Shown here: positions 23,668 to 31,142 of the stretch, one piece after another
Layout of the letters: each line of letters begins with the position of its first letter
Numbering within the stretch: the stretch's first letter is position 1
Assembly: GCA_031430575.1 (NCBI GenBank)
Contig: JANPBT010000075.1
Span: 1-35,684, forward strand
Length of the DNA stretch: 35,684 nt
Direction: 5' to 3'
Origin: JANMDS01 sp031430575
Lineage (GTDB): Bacteria > Pseudomonadota > Gammaproteobacteria > Burkholderiales > Casimicrobiaceae
Notes under the pieces: model-generated
The model's input: the letters and a program-made list of their open reading frames with translations, nothing else
Told to the model about the DNA's origin: nothing
Database searches by the model: none
Program-made: the position numbers and the translations under genes

Positions 23668-24075
23668 TTAGACGCGACGGCGCTTCGGAGGGCGGCAGCC
23701 GTTATGCGGCACAGGCGTCACATCCGAAATGCTTGAAATCTTAATGCCAAGTGCGTTCAACGCGCGCACGGTCGATTCGCGCCCAGGACCTGGACCCTTG
23801 ATTCGAACTTCAAGATTCTTGATACCACACTCCACTGCAACTTTTCCGGCCGCTTCCGCCGCAATTTGAGCTGCAAAGGGAGTTGACTTGCGTGAGCCTT
23901 TAAAACCAGCTCCACCGGAAGTAGCCCACGACAAGGCATTGCCTTGACGGTCAGTGATCGTGATAATGGTGTTGTTGAAAGACGCATGAACATGCGCTAT
24001 ACCTTCAGCAACGTTTTTCTTAATTTTCTTACGAGCGCGCGCCGCGGAGGCCGCGGCAGCTTTTGGGGCAGCCAT
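23668..24075 (-). CDS. rpsK: 30S ribosomal protein S11
   Basis: 135 residues. S11 sits on the 30S platform. The N-terminal part is Ala/Lys-rich (AAPKAAAASAARARKKIKK) and the globular part carries HVHASFNNTIITITDRQGNALSW. It ends with the family's HNGCRPPKRRRV. It is 10 bases downstream of rpsM, in the alpha operon order rpsM-rpsK-rpsD-rpoA-rplQ. Confidence 0.97.
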   Translation of the reverse strand: MAAPKAAAASAARARKKIKKNVAEGIAHVHASFNNTIITITDRQGNALSWATSGGAGFKGSRKSTPFAAQIAAEAAGKVAVECGIKNLEVRIKGPGPGRESTVRALNALGIKISSISDVTPVPHNGCRPPKRRRV

Positions 24076-24085
24076 AGCTTATCCT

Positions 24086-24442
24086 TTACTTGGTTTTGCC
24101 CTTACCAGGGCCTTTGCGCGTCCGCGCGTTCGTACGGGTACGCTGTCCGCGGACAGGCAAACCCTTTTTGTGGCGAATGCCACGATAGCAACCCAAATCA
24201 ACTAAGCGCTTGATGCTCATCGTAACTTCGCGGCGTAGATCACCTTCAACGAGGAACTTGCCAACTTGCTCGCGCAATTTGTCAACTTCCGCGTCGCTAA
24301 GATCTTTAATCTTAGCGGTGCGCGCTACTCCAGCAGAGTCACAAATTACTTGTGCACGTGTACGACCAACACCATAGATAGCGGTTAACGCAATCTCAGT
24401 ATGTTGATGATTCGGGATATTGACTCCAGCAATACGGGCCAT
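24086..24442 (-). CDS. rpsM: 30S ribosomal protein S13
   Basis: 118 residues, about the usual length. It sits in the 30S head and touches 5S rRNA/L5 and the P-site tRNA. The N-terminus MARIAGVNIPNHQHTEIALTAIYGVG holds the helical start, and the tail RHKKGLPVRGQRTRTNARTRKG is the basic tRNA-contacting extension. First gene of the alpha group, 16 bases after rpmJ. Confidence 0.97.
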   Translation of the reverse strand: MARIAGVNIPNHQHTEIALTAIYGVGRTRAQVICDSAGVARTAKIKDLSDAEVDKLREQVGKFLVEGDLRREVTMSIKRLVDLGCYRGIRHKKGLPVRGQRTRTNARTRKGPGKGKTK

Positions 24443-24458
24443 TGTCGTTCTCTTCCAA

Positions 24459-24572
24459 TTAACCTTGACGTTGTTTATGACGTGGATCTGTACAGATCAC
24501 GCGTACAACACCCTTGCGCCGAATAATTTTGCAATTACGGCAAATTTTTTTGACTGATGCATTAACTTTCAT
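24459..24572 (-). CDS. rpmJ: 50S ribosomal protein L36
   Basis: 37 residues, MKVNASVKKICRNCKIIRRK followed by 17 more. Zinc ligands are Cys11, Cys14, Cys27 and His32, so this is the zinc-ribbon form. It lies between infA and rpsM, the order typical of betaproteobacteria. It is easily missed because of its size; the stop TAA is at 24459-24461. Confidence 0.95.
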   Translation of the reverse strand: MKVNASVKKICRNCKIIRRKGVVRVICTDPRHKQRQG

Positions 24573-24593
24573 GACCGCTCTCTAACTCAATCG

Positions 24594-24812
24594 CTACTTA
24601 GCTCGGAATGTGATGCGTGCACGGGTTAAATCGTACGGCGTCATATCCACTGTTACTTTATCTCCGGGGAGGATCTTGATGTAATTCATCCGCATCTTCC
24701 CCGAAATGTGCCCCAAAACAACGTGGCCATTTTCCAACTTCACCCGAAAAGTCGCGTTAGGCAACATTTCAAGAATTTCACCCTGCATCTGAATCGTGTC
24801 TTCTTTCGACAT
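24594..24812 (-). CDS. infA: Translation initiation factor IF-1
   Basis: 72 residues, an OB-fold that binds the ribosomal A site with IF-2 and IF-3. The start MSKEDTIQMQGEILEMLPNATFRV and HISGKMRMNYIKILPGDKVTV are typical. The ATG shares one base with the secY stop (TAATG), so translation is probably coupled. Its place between secY and rpmJ supports a betaproteobacterial assignment. Confidence 0.97.
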   Translation of the reverse strand: MSKEDTIQMQGEILEMLPNATFRVKLENGHVVLGHISGKMRMNYIKILPGDKVTVDMTPYDLTRARITFRAK

Positions 24813-26125
24813 TAGGACTTAAGTCCCTTCAGATTTGCTTTTTTCAACAAACTGTCATACTGCTGGGACATCATGTAGGCTTGAACCTGTGTCATGAAAT
24901 CCATAGTGACCACAACCACAATCAGCAACGAAGTACCGCCGAAGAAAAACTGAACATTCCACGCCGAGATCAGAAACTCGGGAATAAGGCATATGACCGT
25001 AATGTAGAGCGAGCCGAGTAGCGTAAGTCGTGTGGTGATTCGCTCCAAATACTTGGTCGTCTGGTCGCCAGGCCGATATCCAGGGATAAAAGCACCAGAC
25101 TTCTTTAGATTCTCAGCTGTTTCCTTTGGGTTGTACTGAAGCGCCGTATAAAAGAAACAAAAGAAAATGATTGCTGCTGCGTACAGCACCGCGTGAAGCG
25201 CTTGTCCCGGTGAAAGCGCTGCTGCGATGTCGCGCAAGATCGACGGACCACCACCAGCACCATACCAACCAAGAATGGTTGCCGGAAACAAAATGATTGA
25301 AGAGGCAAAAATTGGAGGGATCACACCAGCCATGTTAATCTTCAAAGGCAGATGAGAGGACTGCCCGCCGTATACCTTATTTCCAACCTGCCTCTTCGCA
25401 TAGTTGACCAAAATCTTTCGGACAGCGCGTTCAAAAAATACAACCGCGGCGGTCACAACAATTACGAGCGCAATCAATACAACGACTTTAATATAACTAA
25501 AGTTTCCAGAGCGTACAAGTTCCAACATGTTCGATAACGCTGACGGTAGCCCTGCCGCAATACCGGCGAAAATAAGAATTGAAATCCCGTTACCTAAACC
25601 GCGCTCGGTTATCTGCTCGCCTAACCACATTAGAAACATAGTCCCCGTAACTAAAGTCGTGGCAGTAACGAAGCGAAATGCAAGCCCGGGCTCTGATACT
25701 AAGCCGGCCTGACTCTCTAGCGCAGTCGAAATTCCAATCGCTTGAAAAAATGCAAGCGCGACAGTGCCATACCGTGTGAACTGCGTGATCTTCCTACGTC
25801 CTGCCTCGCCCTCTTTTTTCAAAACCTCAAGGGAAGGCACTACTACGGTGGCTAATTGCATGATAATCGACGCAGAGATATATGGCATGATGCCAAGCGC
25901 GAAGATCGAGAAGCGCGAAAGTGCACCGCCAGAAAACACGTTAAACAAATCGAGAAATCCGCCTTTATTATTGCGAAAGAGCTCGTCTAATGCGCCTGCG
26001 TTGATGCCAGGAACCGGAATGTGTGTCCCAATACGGTAAACCACTAAGGCTGCCAGCAAAAATAGCAACCTGCGGCGCAGATCACCAAATTTATCACCCG
26101 ATTTAAGTGCAGGATTACCAGCCAC
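24812..26125 (-). CDS. secY: Protein translocase subunit SecY
   Basis: 437 residues from a GTG at 26125, chosen because GGAG lies seven bases upstream and the N-terminus then aligns with orthologues; an ATG at 26129 is out of frame. SecY is the channel of the Sec translocon with ten membrane helices. FGDLRRRLLFLLAALVVYRIGTHIPVPGI at 13 onward is the family N-terminus, with the plug helix near 60 and the cytoplasmic loop GYRPGDQTTKYLERITTRLT. The DLRRRL codons include an exact repeat core, but this peptide is natural in the family, so that copy may be coincidental. Confidence 0.96.
   Translation of the reverse strand: MAGNPALKSGDKFGDLRRRLLFLLAALVVYRIGTHIPVPGINAGALDELFRNNKGGFLDLFNVFSGGALSRFSIFALGIMPYISASIIMQLATVVVPSLEVLKKEGEAGRRKITQFTRYGTVALAFFQAIGISTALESQAGLVSEPGLAFRFVTATTLVTGTMFLMWLGEQITERGLGNGISILIFAGIAAGLPSALSNMLELVRSGNFSYIKVVVLIALVIVVTAAVVFFERAVRKILVNYAKRQVGNKVYGGQSSHLPLKINMAGVIPPIFASSIILFPATILGWYGAGGGPSILRDIAAALSPGQALHAVLYAAAIIFFCFFYTALQYNPKETAENLKKSGAFIPGYRPGDQTTKYLERITTRLTLLGSLYITVICLIPEFLISAWNVQFFFGGTSLLIVVVVTMDFMTQVQAYMMSQQYDSLLKKANLKGLKS
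26068..26080 (+). repeat. Core repeat copy 21, in secY
   Basis: Exact core but with an atypical left flank (AGCA). It is read as DLRRR, a natural SecY N-terminal sequence, so it might be chance or an ancestral seed. Confidence 0.5.
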
Positions 26126-26129
26126 GCAT

Positions 26130-26561
26130 TTACTCCGAAGAGCCCCCAACAGCGAGCAGAGCAGCGTGCGCGCCCTTTGTGAAAGTTAACCCCTTGGCAC
26201 TGATGGCGCGATCTAATTTTCCTGCAAGGAATACTTTGACTGAAGTTACACAGTCGGCGATGATGCCGGCAGCTTTAAGCTCAAGAATATCGACAGAATC
26301 GCCCTGCAACGAACCCAAGTCTCCCAATCTAACCTGGGCCTTTAAGTGCTGGCCAAACTGCACAAAGCCGCGCTTAGGCAATCGACGATGAATTGGCATC
26401 TGACCGCCCTCAAAGCCAACCTTATGAAATCCGCCTGCACGAGATTTCTGACCGTTGTGCCCGCGACCAGCCGTTTTACCCAGACCCGAGCCTATACCGC
26501 GACCAACTCGGCGGCGATTTTTCTTGGAGCCTTCTGCAGGCTTAATAGTATTCAGTAACAT
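26130..26561 (-). CDS. rplO: 50S ribosomal protein L15
   Basis: 143 residues. The glycine- and basic-rich N-terminus (GSKKNRRRVGRGIGSGLGKTAGRGHNGQKSR) reaches into the 23S core. The C-terminal globular part has VTSVKVFLAGKLDRAISAKGLTFTKGAHAAL. The stop sits four bases before the secY GTG. Gene order rpmD-rplO-secY is the standard spc end. Confidence 0.97.
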   Translation of the reverse strand: MLLNTIKPAEGSKKNRRRVGRGIGSGLGKTAGRGHNGQKSRAGGFHKVGFEGGQMPIHRRLPKRGFVQFGQHLKAQVRLGDLGSLQGDSVDILELKAAGIIADCVTSVKVFLAGKLDRAISAKGLTFTKGAHAALLAVGGSSE

Positions 26562-26565
26562 TACA

Positions 26566-26751
26566 TTAACCTTCGACGCGAAGTAGATAAGCAGCTTTTA
26601 CAGCCATGCCACGAATGGAAGGGGTATCGTCTACGACAACGCTCTGGCCAATCTTTGTTAGTCCCAGACCGCGTACGCTTGCCCGGTGTTTTTCACGAGA
26701 TCCAGCCATACTCTTAACGAGGGTTACCTTAAATTGCTTCTGAGTAGTCAT
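26566..26751 (-). CDS. rpmD: 50S ribosomal protein L30
   Basis: 61 residues from the ATG at 26751, which lies five bases from GGAGG; an ATG at 26754 is only one base from it. The sequence FKVTLVKSMAGSREKHRASVRGLGL (8-32) and SIRGMAVKAAYLLRV are typical of L30. It overlaps the end of rpsE, whose stop TGA (26751-26753) shares one base with this start. Confidence 0.93.
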   Translation of the reverse strand: MTTQKQFKVTLVKSMAGSREKHRASVRGLGLTKIGQSVVVDDTPSIRGMAVKAAYLLRVEG

Positions 26752-27263
26752 CATGCCTCCGTCAACTGCGCAACCGTAAGACCGCGCTTTGCAGCGATTT
26801 CAGCCGGAGAGTACACATTTGAAAGCGCATCCAGCGTTGCTCTAACAACGTTGTATGGGTTAGTAGGACCAAACGTTTTAGCCAAAACGTTTGTAACGCC
26901 TACAACTTCAAATACTGCGCGCATCGCTCCGCCCGCAATAATTCCGGTACCGTCCGAAGCTGGTTGAATCAAGACGCGGGTCGCGCCGTGCCGACCTTCA
27001 ACCGTATGATGCACGGAACCCTTGCGAAGGCTCACTTTGATCATATTCCGGCGCGCTGCCTCCATCGCTTTTTGAACCGCCACAGGCACTTCTTTGGACT
27101 TACCCTTGCCCATACCAATCTTACCGTCGCCGTCACCGACCACTGTAAGCGCGGCAAAACCCATAATACGTCCGCCCTTAACCACTTTGGTGACTCGGTT
27201 GACTGCGATCATTTTCTCGCGTAAACCATCGCCTTTGTCTTCTTGCTGCTGTACCTTAGCCAT
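26751..27263 (-). CDS. rpsE: 30S ribosomal protein S5
   Basis: 170 residues. S5 helps with decoding accuracy at the mRNA entry. The S5 double-stranded RNA-binding part is LREKMIAVNRVTKVVKGGRIMGF; the mRNA-entry loop GKGKSKEVPVAVQKAM and the C-terminal AGGAMRAVFEVVGVTNVLAKTFG are standard. It begins 9 bases after rplR and runs into rpmD. Confidence 0.97.
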   Translation of the reverse strand: MAKVQQQEDKGDGLREKMIAVNRVTKVVKGGRIMGFAALTVVGDGDGKIGMGKGKSKEVPVAVQKAMEAARRNMIKVSLRKGSVHHTVEGRHGATRVLIQPASDGTGIIAGGAMRAVFEVVGVTNVLAKTFGPTNPYNVVRATLDALSNVYSPAEIAAKRGLTVAQLTEA

Positions 27264-27272
27264 CTTAGACCT

Positions 27273-27626
27273 CTAGAACTGTAAGCCGGCATCGCGCGCT
27301 GCATCCGCGACAGCCTTAACTCGACCGTGAAACCGAAATCCGCTTCGGTCGAACGCTACACGCTCAATCCCAGCGGCTTTTGCTTTTTGTGCAATTGCCA
27401 AGCCGACCAGAGCTGCGGCGGCCTTATTACCGCCGTTAGCCGCTTGCCCCAAAATTGCTTTCTCGACAGTAGACGCTGCAGCAATAATCGTTGAACCATC
27501 GGCTGCAATCAATTGGGCATAAATATGCGCATTGGTACGGTTAACGCAAAGTCGTACGACTCGTTGCTCTGCGATGCGTACGCGGGTTTTGCGCGCGCGC
27601 ACTAGTCGTGCCTGTTTCTTGTCCAT
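27273..27626 (-). CDS. rplR: 50S ribosomal protein L18
   Basis: 117 residues. L18 binds 5S rRNA with L5 and L25. Basic N-terminus MDKKQARLVRARKTRVRI, then RLCVNRTNAHIYAQLI and the C-terminal AFDRSGFRFHGRVKAVADAARDAGLQF. Two bases separate it from rplF upstream. Confidence 0.96.
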   Translation of the reverse strand: MDKKQARLVRARKTRVRIAEQRVVRLCVNRTNAHIYAQLIAADGSTIIAAASTVEKAILGQAANGGNKAAAALVGLAIAQKAKAAGIERVAFDRSGFRFHGRVKAVADAARDAGLQF

Positions 27627-27628
27627 GA

Positions 27629-28162
27629 TTACTTCTTCTTAGTTTCTTTAATCTTGATAACCTCGTCTGAATAACGAACACCCTTACCCTTGTAGGGTTC
27701 CGGTGGTCGATATCCACGTATCTCTGCTGCAACTTGACCCACCTGCTGCTTATCTACGCCTTTAATCAAAATTTCGGTTTGACTGGGCGTCTCGCACTTC
27801 ACGCCCGGAGGCATGCTGTGCACAACTGGGTGACTAAAGCCCAAGGTCAGATTGAGCTTATCGCCTTGAGCCTGCGCGCGATACCCAACGCCAACAAGGT
27901 TCAGCTTTCGTTCATAGCCCTTTTCCACACCATTAACCATGTTCGCAATCAAAGCGCGTGCAGTACCGGACATTGCGCGTGAGAACTGCGAGTCGGAAAC
28001 AGCTTTGCAAGTTATCGCGCCATCACTGAGCGAAATCGCGATTTGGTCGTTAAATACCCGAGAAAGCGTGCCAAGCGGGCCTTTGACTTCCACATTAAAT
28101 CCAGATACCTTTGCCTCAACCTTAGCGGGCAATTTAACGGGGTTTTTTGCAATACGTGACAT
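27629..28162 (-). CDS. rplF: 50S ribosomal protein L6
   Basis: 177 residues, two tandem L6 folds near the GTPase centre. Visible: NPVKLPAKVEAKVSGFNVEVKGPLG at the N-terminus and RGYRPPEPYKGKGVRYSDEVIKIKETKKK at the C-terminus. It lies 9 bases after rpsH. Full length. Confidence 0.97.
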   Translation of the reverse strand: MSRIAKNPVKLPAKVEAKVSGFNVEVKGPLGTLSRVFNDQIAISLSDGAITCKAVSDSQFSRAMSGTARALIANMVNGVEKGYERKLNLVGVGYRAQAQGDKLNLTLGFSHPVVHSMPPGVKCETPSQTEILIKGVDKQQVGQVAAEIRGYRPPEPYKGKGVRYSDEVIKIKETKKK

Positions 28163-28171
28163 ATATTTTCC

Positions 28172-28564
28172 TTAGGCCACCATGCAAATGACTTCGCCGC
28201 CAACGCCGAGCGCGCGCGCTTTACGATCCGTCATAACGCCGCGAGATGTTGTAACGATCGCTACACCAAGTCCATTCATGACGGTTGGCAAGTTGTCGCG
28301 TCCACGGTATATCCGCAGACCAGGCTTACTGACGCGTTCAATGCGATCAATAACTGGACGACCGGCGTAATAACGCAAAGCTATTTCAAGCTCAGGCTTT
28401 TCAACGCCAGCGACGCTAAAACCGTCAATGTAGCCTTCATCCTGAAGCACCTTAGCAATCGCTAATTTTAATTTCGAAGACGGCATTCGCACGACGGGTT
28501 TATCCATCTGCTGCGCATTGCGAATCCGCGTTAACATATCTGAAACTGGATCGGACATACTCAT
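28172..28564 (-). CDS. rpsH: 30S ribosomal protein S8
   Basis: 130 residues. MSMSDPVSDMLTRIRNAQQMDKP opens the protein and the C-terminal SKPGLRIYRGRDNLPTVMNGLGVAIVTTSRGVMTDRKAR binds 16S rRNA. In E. coli S8 is also the translational repressor of the spc operon; no site was checked here. Confidence 0.97.
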   Translation of the reverse strand: MSMSDPVSDMLTRIRNAQQMDKPVVRMPSSKLKLAIAKVLQDEGYIDGFSVAGVEKPELEIALRYYAGRPVIDRIERVSKPGLRIYRGRDNLPTVMNGLGVAIVTTSRGVMTDRKARALGVGGEVICMVA

Positions 28565-28576
28565 AGCCGATGCTCC

Positions 28577-28882
28577 TTACCAACTTGCCTTGGTCAAGCC
28601 CGGGATTTCCCCGCGCATTGCGACTTCACGAATCTTGCTACGCGCAAGACCGAAGCGACGAAATACTCCACGGGGACGACCGGTGAGTGCGCAGCGATTA
28701 CGCTGCCGTGTTGCATTTGCATTGCGCGGCAGTTTCTGCAGCGCATGGCGTGCTGCCATTTTTTCATCGTCCGATGCTTTGCCAGAAGAGATGATCCCCT
28801 TAAGAGCTTGCGACTTCTTTGCAAACTTCTCAACAAGACGCGCGCGCTTGACTTCGCGGTTAATGAGTGCGAGTTTTGCCAT
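28577..28882 (-). CDS. rpsN: 30S ribosomal protein S14
   Basis: 101 residues, the long zinc-independent form (no CxxC pair). MAKLALINREVKRARLVEKFAKK starts it; the C-terminal RNRCALTGRPRGVFRRFGLARSKIREVAMRGEIPG is the S14 signature. It is 7 bases after rplE. Confidence 0.97.
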   Translation of the reverse strand: MAKLALINREVKRARLVEKFAKKSQALKGIISSGKASDDEKMAARHALQKLPRNANATRQRNRCALTGRPRGVFRRFGLARSKIREVAMRGEIPGLTKASW

Positions 28883-28889
28883 TGCTGCC

Positions 28890-29435
28890 TCAGTTACGAA
28901 ATGGAAACTTGAATGCGGTCAACAAGGCTTTTGCCTCATCATCCGTTTTCGCCGATGTGGCGATCGAAATATTCATACCGCGCAGGGCATCAACCTTGTC
29001 GTAATCAATCTCAGGAAAAATAATTTGCTCGCGTACACCGATGTTGTAGTTACCGCGACCATCAAAAGCGCGGCCTGAAATTCCACGGAAGTCGCGAACT
29101 CGCGGCAGCGCCACACTTACAAATCGGTCGAGGAATTCATACATCTGATTATTTCGAAGCGTAACCATGCATCCAATCGGATAGCCTTCACGAATCTTGA
29201 ATCCGGCGATCGGTCGTTTTGCTTTTGTGACTACTGGCTTTTGCCCGGCGATCTTCACCATGTCGCTTACGGCGTTTTCAAGGATTTTTTTATCGCCAAC
29301 AGCCTCACCGACGCCCATATTGAGAACGATCTTGGTGATTCGCGGAACTTCCATAACGGACTTGTAGCCAAACTTTGCAATCAAATCCGCAACTACGGTT
29401 GACTTGTAAAATTCTTTGAGGCGTGCATCTGCCAT
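28890..29435 (-). CDS. rplE: 50S ribosomal protein L5
   Basis: 181 residues. L5 binds 5S rRNA and forms the bridge to S13. Core motifs: VPRITKIVLNMGVGEAVGDKK, AKRPIAGFKIREGYPIGCMVTLR and RDFRGISGRAFDGRGNYNIGVREQIIFPEIDYD. Full length and three bases after rplX. Confidence 0.97.
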   Translation of the reverse strand: MADARLKEFYKSTVVADLIAKFGYKSVMEVPRITKIVLNMGVGEAVGDKKILENAVSDMVKIAGQKPVVTKAKRPIAGFKIREGYPIGCMVTLRNNQMYEFLDRFVSVALPRVRDFRGISGRAFDGRGNYNIGVREQIIFPEIDYDKVDALRGMNISIATSAKTDDEAKALLTAFKFPFRN

Positions 29436-29438
29436 TTT

Positions 29439-29750
29439 TTAAACCCCCACCGCTTCGCCGTTGGATTTGAAAACCCGCAAACGCTTACCTTCGCGCAGTT
29501 CAATGCGCACAGAGTCGGCTTTGCCAGACCTAGCATTAAACAGCGAGATATTTGAAATATGGATCGGCATCTCTTTGGTGAGAATTCCGCCCGGTTGATT
29601 CTGCATAGGATTTGGCTTGGTGTGCTTCTTAACCTGATTGATACCAGCTACAAGCACGCGCTCGCCATCCATTCCGACAACGTCGCCGCGTTTACCTTTG
29701 TCCCGACCAGTCAGGACGATGACGTTGTCACCTTTTCGGATTTTATTCAT
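29439..29750 (-). CDS. rplX: 50S ribosomal protein L24
   Basis: 103 residues. L24 starts 50S assembly. The KOW motif is near the N-terminus (KGDNVIVLTGRDKGKRGDVV), followed by VAGINQVKKHTKPNPMQNQPGG. It lies eight bases after rplN. Full length. Confidence 0.96.
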   Translation of the reverse strand: MNKIRKGDNVIVLTGRDKGKRGDVVGMDGERVLVAGINQVKKHTKPNPMQNQPGGILTKEMPIHISNISLFNARSGKADSVRIELREGKRLRVFKSNGEAVGV

Positions 29751-29758
29751 GAGACTTC

Positions 29759-30127
29759 CTAAAGAACTTCTGGCGCAAGAGATACGATTTTCATAAATCG
29801 CTCGGTCCGCAATTCGCGAGTAACCGGCCCGAAGATGCGGGTTCCGATAGGCTCTAATTTTGCATTTAGCAAGACAGCCGCGTTATTGTCGAACTTAACT
29901 GCGGAGCCATCCGATCGTCGAACACCATGAGCAGTACGGACAACAACAGCGTTATAGACCTCACCTTTTTTTACGCGACCGCGCGGCTGAGCGTCTTTAA
30001 TGCTAACTTTAATAACATCGCCAATGCCAGCGTATCTGCGCTTTGAGCCGCCAAGCACTTTAATACACATGACTGAGCGGGCGCCTGTATTGTCCGCGAC
30101 GTCTAGGACGGATTGCATTTGAATCAT
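29759..30127 (-). CDS. rplN: 50S ribosomal protein L14
   Basis: 122 residues from the ATG at 30127 (MIQMQSVLDVADNTGARS); the frame is open to 30160, but the extra 11 residues do not belong to the family. L14 contacts L19 and 16S h14 at an intersubunit bridge. GGSKRRYAGIGDVIKVSIKDA and the C-terminal FGPVTRELRTERFMKIVSLAPEVL are typical. First gene of the spc group, after a strong promoter and a 5' leader of about 80 bases. Confidence 0.97.
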   Translation of the reverse strand: MIQMQSVLDVADNTGARSVMCIKVLGGSKRRYAGIGDVIKVSIKDAQPRGRVKKGEVYNAVVVRTAHGVRRSDGSAVKFDNNAAVLLNAKLEPIGTRIFGPVTRELRTERFMKIVSLAPEVL

Positions 30128-30182
30128 TTTTTGTTCCAACTTTTCCGCCGACTTCGGCAAGACAGTTTTGGATCCCGTTTAA

Positions 30183-30198
30183 GTAATCGTGAGATTAC
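30183..30198 (-). other. Hairpin in the rplN leader
   Basis: GTAATC GTGA GATTAC, six base pairs around a four-base loop, just downstream of the expected start from the spc promoter. It is in the 5' leader and may affect mRNA stability; no role is known. Confidence 0.35.
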
Positions 30199-30212
30199 GA
30201 GGTAAGCCTACC

Positions 30213-30241
30213 AGTATAAAGGCTAAAAGTTGGTTTGTCAA
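30213..30241 (-). promoter_or_regulatory. Strong sigma-70 promoter of the spc operon
   Basis: On the minus strand TTGACA (30236-30241), exactly 17 bases, then TATACT (30213-30218). The -35 is perfect and the -10 differs by one base. It sits in the only sizeable gap (141 bases) between rpsQ and rplN, where E. coli also starts its spc transcript. The start is expected near 30206. Confidence 0.85.
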
Positions 30242-30268
30242 GCCAATTTGCTAACTATATATGTATTT

Positions 30269-30535
30269 TTAGGCAATTTCACCGCGTTCGATGATGCGAA
30301 GTACTTCCCACGATTTAGTTTTTGAGGTGGGGCGTGCAGAAATTATCTCTACAGTATCACCTTCTTTGCACTCGTTTTTTTCGTCGTGCGCATGGAGTTT
30401 GTTGCTCTTTTTGACCACTTTGTCGTAAAGAGGATGTTTAACTTTCCGCTCAACTAGAACGGTAACAGTTTTCATCATCTTATCGCTCGTAACGCGGCCG
30501 ACGAGTGTCTGTTTCAGTGATTTAGATTCGCTCAT
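30269..30535 (-). CDS. rpsQ: 30S ribosomal protein S17
   Basis: 88 residues. OB-fold protein of early 30S assembly. KQTLVGRVTSDKMMKTVTVLVERKVKHPLYDKVVKKS (8-44) is characteristic, with ECKEGDTVEIISARPTSKTKSW after it. It overlaps rpmC by four bases and is the last gene before the spc promoter. No terminator is seen after it. Confidence 0.96.
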   Translation of the reverse strand: MSESKSLKQTLVGRVTSDKMMKTVTVLVERKVKHPLYDKVVKKSNKLHAHDEKNECKEGDTVEIISARPTSKTKSWEVLRIIERGEIA

Positions 30536-30726
30536 GCGGCGCCTACCTTTTGTCGAATTACCGTACGTACCCGCGCGATATCGCGGCGAACGACACGAAT
30601 TTGGCTAGTGTTAGCCAACTGTTGCGTAGCTTTTTGCATGCGCAAATTAAATTGAGCCTTGAGCAAGTCGGTAAGCTCTTTGTCGAGCTCCGCAGCCGAT
30701 TTTGCGATTAAGTCTTTGGCTTTCAT
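30532..30726 (-). CDS. rpmC: 50S ribosomal protein L29
   Basis: 64 residues, a helical hairpin at the exit-tunnel mouth near L23. MKAKDLIAKSAAELDKELTDLLKAQFNLRMQ and RVVRRDIARVRTVIRQK are typical. It lies two bases after rplP and overlaps rpsQ (four bases). Confidence 0.96.
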   Translation of the reverse strand: MKAKDLIAKSAAELDKELTDLLKAQFNLRMQKATQQLANTSQIRVVRRDIARVRTVIRQKVGAA

Positions 30727-30728
30727 GA

Positions 30729-31142
30729 TTAACCCACCAAACGATGAACAAATGTAGTACGTAGTGGCAACTTTGCTGCCGCTAGCGCGAACGCCTCCCG
30801 CGCCACGGCCTCAGGTACGCCATCCATCTCATACAGGACTTTACCAGGCTGTATTTCTGCGACGTAGTACTCGGGGTTGCCTTTGCCATTACCCATGCGG
30901 ACTTCCGCTGGTTTTTTGGATATTGGCTTGTCTGGGAAAATTCTGATCCAAATTCGCCCGCCACGCTTGATGTGACGGCTAATCGCACGGCGCGCCGCTT
31001 CGATTTGTCGCGCCGTAAGGCGACCGCGATCCGTAGACTTAAGTCCAAACTCGCCAAAGCTTACTTTCGCACCACGAGTTGCAACGCCCGTGTTGCGGCC
31101 TTTTTGCTCTTTACGGTATTTTCTTCTAGCTGGTTGCAGCAT
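30729..31142 (-). CDS. rplP: 50S ribosomal protein L16
   Basis: 137 residues. L16 lies at the A-site finger and helps place tRNA. MLQPARRKYRKEQKGRN starts it, and IFPDKPISKKPAEVRMGNGKGNPEYYVAEIQPGKVLYEM is the family core. Its start lies 17 bases inside rpsC, a coupling common in S10 operons. Confidence 0.97.
   Translation of the reverse strand: MLQPARRKYRKEQKGRNTGVATRGAKVSFGEFGLKSTDRGRLTARQIEAARRAISRHIKRGGRIWIRIFPDKPISKKPAEVRMGNGKGNPEYYVAEIQPGKVLYEMDGVPEAVAREAFALAAAKLPLRTTFVHRLVG

Noticed and set aside
26126..26149. secY starting at 26149, or at the ATG at 26129
   Set aside because: The first overlaps rplO and does not fit the family N-terminus; the second is out of frame.
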